A DNA stretch of 64,000 nucleotides from Sclerotinia nivalis (lineage: Eukaryota; Ascomycota; Leotiomycetes; Helotiales; Sclerotiniaceae): contig JAPEIS010000005.1 in the NCBI GenBank assembly GCA_029531795.1, forward strand, positions 1,362,001 to 1,426,000. Reading direction: 5' to 3'. Below, piece by piece: positions 23,814-36,265 of this stretch (position 1 is its first letter; every line of letters begins with the position of its first letter). The notes below the pieces were generated by a model. The model was given only the letters and a program-made list of their open reading frames with translations. It did no database searches and was not told where the DNA came from. The position numbers and the translations under genes were made by a program.

Positions 23814-25516
23814 ATGCGAGTTTCTTGGATCACTACGTTGCCTGGACTTCTGTCAATTGTATCGGCGCTGGCAATACAAAAAAGAGATGCCGACTTTTAC
23901 AGTGTGCGCACGAAGCTACACAAGGATATGAGTGGAAGAGCAGGCGATCCAAGCGAGAAATATTTTCGTAAGTACCTACCTTTCAAGAGGGTTATTCTAT
24001 CATGGCGACCGGCGACACGGGCTTGACTAAATTGTCCGGTTCATGATAGTTTATTCAGTCGACCTTGACTAACTGATGGGTTCCTAACAGATGAGAGCGT
24101 GTACGTATCCTACAAGTCCGTCAAAGGCTGAAAACGAGAGACTTTCAAAAGTACTGCGGGATTGCATGCTAACAGTGTGAGGTTAATAGCTTCCATCCAC
24201 ATTACGACGGCCGGTATGTAAATTCCCTCGGAGAAATTATTATGGTACACAATGATAGAACCTAACATCTATCTTACAGATTCGCCGACAAGCAATTGGG
24301 ATACAGAGAACGCAGACATGCACTTTCGAACCTCATTCAGACCTACCTCGCTACTTTCTCAGATATTGGCGTGGAAACATGGCTTATGCATGGTACTTTA
24401 TTAGGCTGGTGGTGGAACCGTAAGGTAGGTACAATACTGGAGATGCCCAAGATTTCTCAAAGTCTCACGTCCTTTAGATTCTACCATGGGATTCCGACTC
24501 CGACGTCCAAGTTTCCGAAGACTCGATGCACTTTCTTGCCTCTTATTACAACATGACAGTCTTCCACTACAAAACTCCACGTATTCCAGAAGGTCGAGAT
24601 TATATGCTAGAGGTCAACCCTCATTATGTTAATAGAGAGCAATCGGACAAATTGAATGTCATTGATGCTCGATGGGTCGACACTACGAGCGGGTTGTTCA
24701 TTGATATTACAACTGCAAGATACAATTATACACATCCAGCTGGAGAAGGAATGATGAGCTGCAAGGATGGTCATGAATACAGGGTAATGTCGTATGAGCA
24801 TGGCCAGATGAATCGTGCTAATAATCATAGGATACCTATATTTTCCCATTGCGAGACACCTTCTTCGAGGGCGCACCAGCCAAAATCCCTTCTGCGTATA
24901 AAGAAATCTTGGAAGCAGAATATCATGAGAAATCGCTGACCTTGACTGACTTTGAGGGGTATGTTGGATGGAATTGCAATATTCACCTTGGATTTCCTCG
25001 CTAACTTACAAACAAAGCCACCACTTTGACGACGATAAAATGGAATGGATCCCTGTCAAGCAAGATATTCAGAAACCAGTGGAACCAGAAAAGGGAGCTC
25101 AACAACCACCAAAAACCGATGCCCAGAAGGCAGAAGAGGCAGCCAAGCAATCCGAAGAAAACAAGAAACTGGAAGATGCAAAGAAATTGGAAGAGGCACA
25201 GAAGACTACTGAGGAAGCTAAAGAGAAAGCGAAGCAAAAGGCCGCACAGGACGCCCAACAAAATGATACACCACCTGTAAGCAAACAACCAATCAAAGAA
25301 GAACAGCAAACACAATCCCATGATGCATCCGAACCTCCACCAGCTCAACGAGCCGCAGAGAAAAAGATATTCACCGAAGCCGAGAAGAAGGCAAATCAAG
25401 TACAAAAAGCTGAAGACAAACGTAAACAGGACGAACAAAAAGCCGCCGATGCAAGAAAGAAAAACGAAGAGAAGATGAAGGGGGATGTCAAGAAGGATTC
25501 CGTGCCGGCTTCATAA
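23814..25516 (+). CDS. LicD-family (Mnn4-like) mannosylphosphorylation protein
   Basis: Seven exons (23814-23967, 24091-24100, 24190-24213, 24280-24424, 24478-24783, 24831-24958, 25018-25516) encode 421 residues. A signal or anchor sequence (residues 1-20, ending SALAIQKR) sends it into the secretory pathway. The LicD domain covers about 75-255: RRHALSNLIQTYLATF, WLMHGTLLGWWWNRKILPWD, the acidic DSDSDVQV and WVDTTSGLFIDITTARYN. The DxD-like acids needed for nucleotidyl/phosphotransfer chemistry are present. The last 155 residues are a Lys/Glu/Ala/Gln-rich repeat-like tail. Yeast Mnn4, which promotes mannosylphosphate addition to cell-wall glycans in the Golgi, has a similar tail. Exon 2 is only 10 nt, and skipping it would break the frame. 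The family call is firm; the precise reaction is inferred. Confidence 0.88.
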
Positions 25517-26811
25517 TCGACCCATCTTTCCTAGCGGCTGATACAATCAGTTGCCTTACGACAATCGATCCCGCCAAGCGACCTTTACAATGACCTCGAC
25601 ACTACGAAGATGTCAATGTTTCGCGGATTTACGGGATATCATTTTTCTACCTTTCATTTTCATTTTATCATATTCGCCAAGCGGTTTTATATCTTCGTTG
25701 CGTTTTCTTGATTATATCATATGATTTTCTCCGATACTTACCACAATCTGGGTCATTGAATCGAAAGACGGAGGAGTTATGGATTCAAAGGGACAATAGT
25801 AGATGGAAAATGGACGCGCCAATGTTAGGGCGTTTGCATATAGTTGGGCATTTGATTTGGCGTTATATTCCCTCCCAGTACGTGTGAAAGTATTGTATAA
25901 AATGGAGTATTTGTTTCTAGAATTATATGATGGCGCAAGGAGTTGGATGTCTTGCGGTATGATGAGTTGGATGGATCCTACTGTGGTGGTTTGGAGGTGT
26001 AATTCAGATCAATGTCACAGCTGCTGGAATTGGAACGACTATGGAAACTTGGACCCTTTCGTCTCATTTCTGTTTGTGAATATATATGTAACAGTGACAG
26101 ATAAATGAAATTGTGGGCTGCATTGAATTAAACTGGGTCTTTAAGGTGCAGTGCCTTTAGACAACTATACTTAAAAAAGCCCATAAACACCATAAGGCTG
26201 CAAGCGCAGGCTCACTCGACCCGAGCCGGTGATAAATAGTTTAAGGGCCATAAACTACCTCGTCCGATGTATTGGGTAGAAATTTTTTCCCTATTTAATC
26301 AGACAATTCCCTTTCTGAAGGATATGAGGTCTGAGTGGCTAATTTTGATTTTCTATATCATATGCAAATGCAAACTTCAAAGAGAAGTCTCCAAGCGATT
26401 ATGAGCTCGTGAGGTAGACAAATCTCCACGATGATTCAAGTGTTGGCTCTGTGTGGATCCCTCGCACATGTCTCGACTCGCTGGCCTGCGGATACCTAGC
26501 TCAGGAACATGGATAAACGTCGGAGAACCTTCCTAAAAAGTGCTGATTTGGAAGAAAAAAAGACCCTTCAGGGTCCAGGTCGTGGCGATAAGGTGTGATT
26601 GTACTCTACGGCTGGGGGATTTTCAGGCTTATCGATGATGGATGTTGATTAAATATTTCAAAAATATGGGGTTGTGGGTTGCTATATGAAATGTATGAGA
26701 TGCTGCTCAACTATCTATATCTTTAAGTGCTAAATATTCGTTATAATCTTTCTTTTTTTTTTTTTCGCTGATTATTTTAATACCAAATGAAGTTTTGGTA
26801 GTATTTGAACT
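25517..26811. other. Intergenic spacer
   Basis: This spacer of 1.3 kb lies between the LicD-like gene and the MFS gene, with a T10-12 tract near 26751-26765 close to the MFS start. The plus-strand frame at 25803-26108 shows no domain. Confidence 0.5.
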
Positions 26812-28980
26812 ATGTCTCGTAAGTTTTACTCCTTCATCCTCGCCAATCTGGAAATTTCTGTGCAAGAAATTTTAAGCTAATAGTGACAACACCAGCTTCA
26901 ATTGGTGAAACATCTACCACTCAACAGCATATCCTTCCTATTCCCGAACGACGAAACTCACAATATGACGATTCACATGGTACCGGCTTGGGAGCAGGAA
27001 ATACACAACCTCGACGACGCTCAAATGTTTCTGGACGTCTGACTTTTCGCGATAGTATACGTGCGGAGGATCTCGAGAGTTTGACGAGGACGGCTAGTGT
27101 TATTAGTGGGCATCAGGATGCGTTTCTTGAAGCGCGTGCGGACTCTTCGATGGAGAACGATAGCGGGAAGGGAAAAGATAATGGAAATACAACCATAACA
27201 TTTCCCAAGGCAGCGAGGCCAGGTCCAATTAGTACGATCAGAGAATTACCTAGCGAATTCAACACCCCTTATTCAACGCGTCCTCCATCTCCTTCCTCGG
27301 CTGCTAATACACCGGGTCCGCACCCGCATCGAAAAGGACACGCAAATACAACCGCCGGCGGAAATGGCACTCCGCGCGAATATTTCGAGTTGCAAATCGA
27401 AGAACCTTCGAGGGATTTGCCCGAAACTTCATACCCGGATATCGGCAGTGTCAAAAGTTTCCGCGGCGCACTCATCCTCCTAACCACATGCGGAGCACAA
27501 CTCATGGACAATGTTTTCATGACAGGTGTCAATATCAGTTTACCGGCCATCCAAAAGGAATTCGGTGCTAAAGCTAGTGATCTCCAATGGTTAATAAGTG
27601 CATATACATTGACCTTCGGAGGATTTCTCTTACTGGCCGGTGTGTTAAGCGATAGATTTGGACGCAAGCTTATTTTTTGCATCGGGATGCTTTGGATATC
27701 GATTTGGACAATAGCAAATGGATTCGCAACGTCGTTTATCCAATTGGCTATTTTTCGCGCGCTGCAGGGAATCGGGGCAGCGATGACGGTTCCGTCGGCG
27801 GTGGGAATTATTTCTTCGTATTTTGTGGCGAAGGATCGCACGATTGCGTTATCGTTCTTCGCGGCTTCGGGCGCGGTGGGTTTCTGCGCAGGACTTATTT
27901 TTGGGGGGTTCTTGACGGGGAGTCTCGGGTGGAGATATCTCTTTTATGTTTCTGCTGCGCTGACGGGGGCGTTGGGCGTCTTGGGACAGTTTATCTTACC
28001 GCGCGATCGGTTGGCCGGGATGGAGAAACCGAGTTTGGATTTGTTGGGCGCGGGATTGTCGACTGGTGGACTGATTTTGCTCTCGTTTGTGCTGTCGAGT
28101 GGAGGCGTGTATGGGTGGAGCAAGGCTTTCATTATCGTCTTGTTGATTCTCTCGGTGCTTGTTCTGGGGATTTTTGTCTATGTGGAGAAGAGGGCTTCGC
28201 ATCCCATCATGCCGCTTTCGCTTTGGAAAATCCAAAATTTTGCTGCGTTGTGGATTTCAGGGTTTGGTATGTTCGTTTCTTTTTTGTTTTTTATCGCTTG
28301 CCCCCTCGTTTCTTCTTTTCTTTCTTTAACACGTCACTTCTTAACTTACATATTATACTAACATAACCCGCAAAGTATGCTACGGCGGCTACCAAACAGT
28401 CCTCTACTACATCGTCCTAATAGCACAAGAAGTAAATCTCCTCTCCCCGGGCAAAACCGCCCTCTATTTCCTCCCCATGGGCCTCACCGGCTTCATATTC
28501 TCGATGTCCGTCGGCAAAATCCTCGAACGCTACAACACTAAATCCATCCTCCTACTCGGCATGCTAATGATGATGGGGTCACCCATCCCCGCGGCCCTGC
28601 TAACCCACACCTCCTTCTCCTTCTGGACCCACGTGCTTCCCACCTCCCTCCTCGTCGTCGCAGCCGTCACAATCGTCTACTGTTCCTGCACGATTATTCT
28701 GCTCTCGAGCGTGCCCACCAGCGTCAAGAGTCTCTGCGGCGGTATGATTAATACCGCGTTTCAGATTGGGTCTGGAGTGGGGCTGGCGCTTAGTAGTGCG
28801 GTGGTGCAGGCGGTGGATACGAGGGAGGGGAAGGATAGTCTTGAGCAGTATTGTACGGGGCTTTGGTTTTGTGTTGCGTTTGGGGGCGTGGGGTTGGTGG
28901 CTAGTGTAGTCGGGGTGAGGAATTCGACGGCGGGGGGGTTTGGGGGGAGGAAGGGAGGTGCTGTGGAGATTGTGCATTAG
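26812..28980 (+). CDS. MFS drug:H+ antiporter, DHA2 (14-TM) type
   Basis: This is a plasma-membrane exporter of the major facilitator superfamily. Exons are 26812-26818, 26884-28266 and 28376-28980, giving 664 residues. The first coding exon is only 7 nt (ATG TCT C), followed by GTAAGT and a TAATAG acceptor. Without it the long frame has no ATG near its start. A cytosolic N-terminal region of about 190 residues is Ser/Thr/Pro-rich and may be phosphorylated. The membrane part begins GALILLTTCGAQLMDNVFM. It includes the loop 2-3 motif A, GVLSDRFGRKLI, and ALQGIGAAMTVPSAVGIISS. The second intron falls in a helix and splicing gives ISGFVCYGGYQTVLYY. Relatives export antifungals, toxins or self-made metabolites; the substrate here is unknown. 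Codon usage in exon 3 is noticeably more C-rich than upstream. Confidence 0.9.
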
Positions 28981-30397
28981 TTGGTTGGGATATGAGGTAA
29001 TGGGATGGGTGGGTTGAGAGATATGATATATGGGATATGATCGATGAGGGGTTTCGACATCCATACATGAATGAATAACAAACGAAGACATTTTGATCAT
29101 CAAAGTTAGACTTGGATATTACACAACGAACACTACAAAGAAAGATAGATAATTTTTAGATTTCACACTTACGATATAATGGGATAGATGAATAGACTAT
29201 TTTTTATAAATAGATTAATTGAACAGAATATAGATAGATACATTGATAGAATTATTCTATTGAAGTATAATATATATATATATATATATATTATTAATTA
29301 AATTTCCATCTACTCAAATCTCCAGCTCAAGTCCTTACTTGTTGAAGTAAATTTGTATTTATCAAAACCAGATCAAGTTGATGAAAAGTCAAGCTGAGGT
29401 GAAGGAATTTGAATACAAATCAGATCATTGGTAGCAATGATTACCAGTTCACAGCTGAATGTTACTGGATAATTTGTCCAGCAACTCCCGACGACTTCAG
29501 AGACTATTATACTCCGCTTCACAGCATTTGAAGGAAGTGCATAGATAGGTAGATTCCATGTCAAAATATACTCCAAAATTTCATTTTGTTGCGCTATCTA
29601 TATGTATTCCAGACCTCAACTTGGTACCAACACCCCGCATTCCTATAATCCTATGTACAAAACGAACGAGACAAGGAACTAAAAAATGAAAACGGCTCCA
29701 GTGCCCTTTAACCAGAAACTCCAATACCAGCCATGAGACAGATGTATAAACAGAAAAAAGCCTTTTGTCCCAATCCCAAGAATCTTCCATACAAGATCCG
29801 AGTCCATACCATGTAACCATTAAGAAATACGAATACCCCCTCTATCCGCCTATTATCCCAGAGAAACAATGACAATGATTAAGTAATTAATCCCTATCCG
29901 CCTGTTTGCATATATAGAAAAGGGTTAAACCCAATCCCTTTGCCGGAGCCAAAAGGGAGCGCCGAGTGTGATATGTCCAATGGTTCGCGTGTCTTGATTA
30001 TGGACAAGTAGGGTAAACGATGGTAAGCCAAAAATGAAAAAGAAAATTAGCAGGAGTACTCCATGAAGTTCGCTCAATTTATGTACGTGATGTTGTAATG
30101 AGTAGTCCTTTATCGTGAAAAGGGCCTGACCTGGATTATTTCAGGCCCATTCTGGTTTATATAAGTTCGATCGACACAATCGATGAGACAAGTAAATTTG
30201 TTTGCTTCCAGTTAGGAATACTAGCAACAGCCTCAGGTTTCTAGTGTTTTTGGAAGTGCTGTAGCGAGCTATAAGGCAAATCGATGTAGGAAGGGACGTC
30301 CGATCCAAACGTGGAATGAGAGTCATGGACATGAATAGTCAGATCTGGCAATAGAATTGGCCACCATGAGGAAAATTATCGATGATGTCAAACCCGA
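28981..30397. other. Intergenic spacer with (TA)n tract
   Basis: This spacer of 1.4 kb lies between two convergent genes. It has an uninterrupted (TA)n run at about 29270-29291 and AT-rich sequence around it. No gene was seen. Confidence 0.55.
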
Positions 30398-33350
30398 TCA
30401 CTCATCAAACTCATCATCTCCATCATCGTCATCACCGCCTTCCATCGCTTTTCTTAAATCAATGACGCTTTTCCGAACCCTCTTGCCCAACGTAATGGGG
30501 CTCCTTGGATCAGCCAATGCTTGGTATCTTTCGTATTCCGTTGCTGGCATATTCAACTCATCTCCATCTTCATCCTCGTCAGCATTGTCAGCATTTCGAA
30601 TAGCTTTTGGAGCACGACGGGCACGAGTGCTCGGTTCACGAGGTGGAAGGATTCTTGCAAGAGGTCCTTTGGCCTTCTTGTTTATCTTGATCTTAGGCGA
30701 TGAGGTGGATATAAAATGCAGCCCCTCTGAGGGTGTTGATATTGATTTACTAGGACGACCTTTGCGAGCCTTTTTGGTAGGAGAAGCGCTTGGCGCTTCG
30801 GCAATGGCTTCAGAAATTCGCTTGCGCTTAGTTCGGGATGATGGTGGTGAAATGATTGGGTATGCGGCAGGTGTTGCTTCCTTTTTGATGACTGGTTCAT
30901 GTGACGGTTCCGCTTCTTCATCTTCTTCGATTGTTGCCTGCTTTTTACTTGGTTTTCGGGCCTTTTGTGATTGAGAAGTGGCGACAGGAGTTTCGCTTGA
31001 TCCACTATTACGCTTTCCTCGTACAACTTTCTTAGGAGATTCCTGAATTGAAACGGATTTTTCAACAGATGCAGCTGCACGTTTTCGAGTAGCTATTCGA
31101 GTTTCACGTGTTAGGGTCTGCTCACGAGTGGAAGAACGGTTGATTTGACGATTACCATAAGAAGAAATAGTTGACTGCGACGACGAGCTGCCGGGCCTTG
31201 AATTGATTGCCTCAGTTGCTTCCGAGTCCGAATCCTCATCGTGTTCCGTAGTTGGTAGGATTGCATTTTCTTCTTCAGTTTCAGCACTTGGTTCGATATT
31301 AGCTTCCTTCTTGACTCGACTACCGGACTTGCTGGACTTGGCTGACTTGGCTGGATGCTTCTTTGGTTTGATAACCTTAGCCCTTGGCTTTATAGGGGGC
31401 ACGATTGCCGCAGGGGTCTCGGATGGCGCTGTAGTAACTTCTTCTGTGGGGGGTATAATGTCAACAACGGCCACAGTAGGAGGAACAGGAAGCGGATGCT
31501 TCCGTGGCCTACCACCTGCATGCTTCTTTTTCACAACCGGTTCAACTGGTAATTCTTCCGCGATCTGGTTGACAAGTGATTCAGCCGATTGCTGCAGCTG
31601 TTCCTGTTCGGACGGCAGAAGGTGTCGAGAAATATCTTCGTCTTTTGGAGCATCATCTTCAAGCATCGGTGGCTCATCTTCGCCCGAAGCAAGTTGAACA
31701 TCTTTGAGCTTTGAAAGAGATTTTGGCGGTCTTCCGATGGGCTTTCCAGATGGAAAGGTTCTCCTAATGGGGGTTTGACTTCTGCTTTGTTTTCGAGGAG
31801 TCTTCGACAACTCTCCAATAGCATCATCAAGTACTCGGATCTTCCGTTGTCTTTTTGCTGGCAAACCATCTGATTCATCTTCTGGTGTACTCTGGTCGTA
31901 CATCTTCCTGGTCGCCATTCGTTGAGCTCGACCACTTCTACCTTCTGCCATGTCTACTTCACCCAAACCACGCTTTCTAGACGCTGTCGGAATTGGTTGT
32001 GCACCAAGATGTTTTGGATGTGAAGAATATTCAAACCCGTATACATCTGCTTGCTTCATATCGTCCCATTTCGTGGGATCTATCAAGCGTCCTACTTTTC
32101 TCTTCTCGGCTTCTATCTCCTCCTTGGTCAGTTTGATCTCAGGCAAGGGCTCGTTGAGAAGTTTTGGCTTGCTCGACTCTTTCAGTTCCTTTTGCTTAAG
32201 CTTTTTGTTTTCTTGTTCCCTAGCGAAAGCTTGCCTCTGGAGTTTCGCCCTGAATTGTGGGTCCCGAAGGCTTTCAAGACGTAGGCGAAATTCATCATCT
32301 TCGTCAAATTGATTCATGAAAGCCGTCCATTCAGGGTTCTTTGATTTCAATTCAACGGCGTATTCTTTCGCGATAGCCACCAAGTCATCTCTTTCCAATT
32401 GCTCGGCAACTCTGTCTGCCTCTTCTACGGCTTTCTCGGCTTCTTTTTCGATTTGAACTCGTTCTCTCTCTTGACATTCATATGCATAAATTTCTTCATC
32501 AATTGCATCAAATTCCTTTTGCCAAACGGCTAAAACATTCTATGATAATGATTAGTCGTTGTGTTCCACGCCGCACAGTATGGATTAGGACATCCAATGT
32601 AAAATTATAAAAAACAAACTCGAGGCCATGAAGCAGCGACTATGACTTACTGTACTAATTATCTCGGCTCTTTTGTACAATTCATCATATGACATTTCGC
32701 TAGGATTTTTGAGGTATTTTTCGAAGTGTGGAATGGGCGGAAGTTTAGGATATTTGAACTTAAGGCCGATATCAGGGTCATTGATGTCTACATCAATTTC
32801 CTCATGGCCTTCGATTTGATCATAGTAGTCGAATTCGGATTTCGGGTCGATATATGGTTGAATCAGATTATGATCTTTGGAATTAGAATCTTCTTTGTCG
32901 GCATTAGCAATAGCAATTGCAGGCTCTTGAGCCGCGTTGTAGTCGAAATGCAAATCTGCTTTTAGCCCATCTCCATTGGAAAAACATTTTGATGTAGCAA
33001 TCAAGTTTCCAGGTGAAGTGGGAGGTGGTGATAAAGAACTACCCGAAGTAGTAACAGTTCCTATTGATTCCGCTGTGGATGGTCGACTGCATGCAGCCAC
33101 GTGATTGAGAAAGTCCTACATATTGTGAATATGAAAAGATTGTCGTGATGGGACTAGGAGTATATAGAGATTGACTTACTTTATCTGATAGTTCCGCGAA
33201 TGTATTACTGCAATTGGGACAAGTTGGTGTTGAGGAAAATGATGTAAAAGAACTAGATGAAGTTTCTTGAGACTCGGAAGAGCCAACTCCTTTCTCGATA
33301 TTGGAAGTAGAATCTTGAGTCGCAATAGGGGGAACCTTGATTCGCGCCAT
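30398..33350 (-). CDS. AT-hook and C2HC zinc-finger nuclear protein (uncharacterised)
   Basis: Three exons (33350-33180, 33115-32651, 32539-30398) encode 925 residues. A C2HC finger is split by intron 1: Cys44, Cys47, His62 and Cys66 (CPNC...NHVAAC). Three AT-hook-like cores follow at about 481-485 (GRPPK), 554-559 (GGRPRK) and 805-810 (KGRPSK), set in long Lys/Ser/Pro/Glu-rich disordered stretches, and the C-terminus is acidic (EGGDDDDGDDEFDE). A helical, charged region around 215-345 includes NPEWTAFMNQFDEDDEFRLR. These features suggest a DNA-binding chromatin protein; no catalytic domain is visible, and I cannot name an orthologue. An in-frame ATG at 33431 would add 27 residues. It is divergent from MTC1 with 662 bp between the two starts. 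Confidence 0.82.
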
Positions 33351-34012
33351 ATTGAAGAGGATTGGAAAGTTTTCTCTGTGAATTGATAAGAAAGAATATG
33401 AAACCAACACACTTTGTTGTGCTGGCTTCAACTCTCAAAGAGTTCGAGTTTTTGTCCACAAGGTCTCAGACGTGAGTTTTGCAGCTGTACATGCAACCGG
33501 AAGAAAATGTATACCAAAATATTTAAGAGAAGAGGTACAAATTGAATGAGAAGATTTATAAGAAGATTAGCAAAAGAGCTCAATGATCAATTACATGCTA
33601 TTTTCAAGACTTAAAGCTATTGTTGTTAAAAAGTATTGTAGTCGGTCAGATTCTCATTTAACTGCTTTAAAAAGGTTATTTCGATTCAATTTGGGCTTCG
33701 GGTCATAAAATGTTAGATGGCGGTGCTCGGTGTTTGTAGACGCCTCAATTGTGGCTAGAGCCAATCATATATTAATATACGGTTGCATTAGCCTCGCCCC
33801 ATATTATCGATGTTTGGACCTTTGATAATTGCCCTTTATCAACCACGACCAAAATAGAGCCAGGGCAAATGAGACACAGATGAAAGTCAAAGTGAATAAT
33901 AATATCTATATCATTTCTTTGCTACGATCATTTACTCAACAATCAACAAAATACTCTCAATAAATTATTCAATCATTGATATTGCTGGTCAATCAACAAC
34001 AAAATCAAAACC
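33351..34012. promoter_or_regulatory. Shared divergent promoter region, AT-hook gene and MTC1
   Basis: The 662 bp between the ATGs of two divergent genes must contain both promoters and leaders. The sequence before the MTC1 ATG is CA/AT-rich (AATCAACAACAAAATC), typical of a fungal 5' leader. No specific factor site stands out. Confidence 0.5.
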
Positions 34013-35661
34013 ATGGCTTCAAAGAAATCAAAACCAGCTCCAACGGATGATGAATTGAATGAACTCTTGGAAGGTATTGATGAAGTTAAAGTTAAAGCAC
34101 CTTCTTCCAAGGGAACTTCGAAATCACATAAAACAAAACAACCATCTCAATCGGAACAGGATTTACTTGCGGAGCTTGAAAACCTTGGAGCTCAGCAACC
34201 AAGTAGACCACATACACCACGAATTCAACAAGTGAAGCGTTCGAATACAGCAACCCCTCCCCCAGCTTCTCGCAGAAGTGAGGACAGATCAAGCGAGGAG
34301 AAACCTACTTTACCTCGAAAGTCTGTTGACAGTACTCGATCATTTCATACTAGTTTTACCCCTTCAGCAACTAGTAGCGATCTTCAAGAAGCTGAAAAGA
34401 AAGCTCCAGTTGCTCAACCTGCTACTGAAACTTCATCGGCGGGTGGAGGATGGTCATGGGGAAGTGTCTTCGCAACAGCAACAGCTACAGCTAGTGCAGC
34501 TGTTAATCAAGCTCAAGCTGCAGTTAAGGAAATTCAACAAAATGAAGAAGCAAAACGATGGGCGGAACAAGTCAAAGGAAATGTTGGGGTTCTTAGAGGT
34601 TTTGGTAAGATATTAATTTGATTAATTGGCAAGCGAGGGATATGCTAATCAAAGGTGAAGGTGGTGAGCTGAGATCAAGAGCTCTTCCGACCTTTACAAA
34701 TATTCTTCATACTCTCGCACCACCTATTTCATCCCACGAACGACTTCAAATTCACATCACCCATGATTTTATCGGTTATCCTTCTCTCGACCCTCTCATC
34801 TATTCTACATTTTCTCGTGTAATGGCTCAAGTTGAAGGAGGGGATCTACTTGTCATCCAACGTGGTCACGAATCAACAGCACGTCGCGCATCCGAAGCTG
34901 GTTATACTGGAGGCAATGCAGGATGGAGCGATGGACCATGGTGGCGCGTAGGGACTGATAACCGCGATATTGGCTCTGTGAAAGGACTCGTCGAAGGAAC
35001 GAAACTCGTCCGCGTAAGCGCAGAAGCTTATTCGAAGGAGTATTTCGATGCCCATGGTGGATTAGAACTCGCAGCTCAACGAGCTACCGAAGATCTTAGC
35101 GAATCGAACCCAGTTCGCAGCAGCGATATCTTCATGGCCGTACAAGCGATTACCCATGAATCACCAGTCGATTTGTTCCAAGGAGGTCCGGTAACAGAGA
35201 AGGAAGGAGTTGTGATTGACGATAAACCAAAACCTGATGAATTAATATCCTTCGCTATTTACCTCCACGATCCAGCCCACACCATAACGTTCTCTACACT
35301 TACCCAAGCTATTCCGGCAAAGTGGATTGAATGGCTCGATGCTCCCGCTCCACTGACTCCCGTATCCGCATCTTCACCATCAAAAGAGAAGTCCGGATTC
35401 TTCGGTGCAGAATCAGAGGGTGCGCACACAGGGTTACCGGAAGAGATTCAGCAAATTATAGAAAGTGGAGGAGTGGACCCGCGCGAATGGGTTGCGGAAT
35501 GGGTGGAGGAGACACTGAGTTTGGGAGTGGGTGTTGTAGCACAAAGATATGTGGCAAAAAGGATGGGAGTTGGTGAAGGTGGTATTGGAAAGGGAAAGGC
35601 TAGGATGGAGGAGGTGCTTGGCGACGGAGGTGGAGAGGCAGCAAGAGCGGGGTTGATTTGA
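34013..35661 (+). CDS. MTC1: Maintenance of telomere capping protein 1 (Mtc1) family
   Basis: Two exons (34013-34604, 34655-35661) with a 50-nt intron (GTAAGA...CAAAG, phase 1) encode 532 residues. The N-terminal third is a low-complexity Lys/Ser/Pro region starting MASKKSKPAPTDDELNELLEG. The conserved part runs from SAGGGWSWGSVFATATATAS through GELRSRALPTFTNILHTLAP, then HDFIGYPSLDPLIYSTFSRV, then ISFAIYLHDPAHTITFSTLT, and IPAKWIEWLD. This architecture is that of the Mtc1 family. In yeast Mtc1 loss is synthetic with a cdc13 telomere-capping mutation and the protein associates with Golgi/COPI-type membranes; the mechanism is unclear. The C-terminus is Gly-rich. A second AG five bases downstream would break the frame, so the 34654 acceptor is preferred. 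Confidence 0.88.
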
Positions 35662-36228
35662 TGGGATTTGGAAGAAGGGAAAGCGGTATCGGTGGTTTCC
35701 ATGACTGATATGACTGTTCTCAGGCGTTTTAAATTTTTCGTCATGTCATGGCGTAATAGTCAGGTCATGGATGGTTAGTTGAGTAGGCGCGTCAATCAAC
35801 CAATGCGTACATCATTATTCTTTTTCTTGGGGCGAGGAGGTAATGGGTTACAAGTTCTGGATTATGTGAGTGGGTGTGGTCTTTTCATTTCTTCTTGTTG
35901 TATTTGTTTTTGTGACTAATATACTTATGAATGAATGAGTGAATGCTGTGGTATGCTTATCTGTTCATTTGTTCATCTATTCTTGAACATGGACGTTTGA
36001 TGTCATCTTCGAGGGCTTTGATTTATATATTATATTCATATATGGTAGGTGGGGTTGCTGCGGAAGTGAAAGTGGAAGTAAAAGTGAAAAAAGTATAGGT
36101 AACTGGAGGAGAGGAAGTGGGAGGTCAAGATATACAATTGTCCGAGCTAGTCAGGCTAAATATGAGTTTTCCATGTTTGAAATTGAGAAGATTCAAGTAT
36201 TTAAAGAATTATAAATGTTCAAATATAT

Positions 36229-36265
36229 TTCAACATTTCAACATTTCAACATTTCAATATTTCAA
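36229..36265. repeat. 8-bp tandem repeat (TTTCAACA)n
   Basis: About four copies of TTTCAACA, degrading on the 3' side into TTTCAATA and TTTCAAAG. The flanks contain related ATTTCAA/ATTTGAA words. Confidence 0.8.

Noticed and set aside
17777..28980. Secondary-metabolite cluster (P450, LicD-like gene and MFS exporter in 11 kb)
   Set aside because: No backbone enzyme (polyketide synthase, NRPS, terpene cyclase) or pathway regulator is present, and the genes are separated by long spacers.
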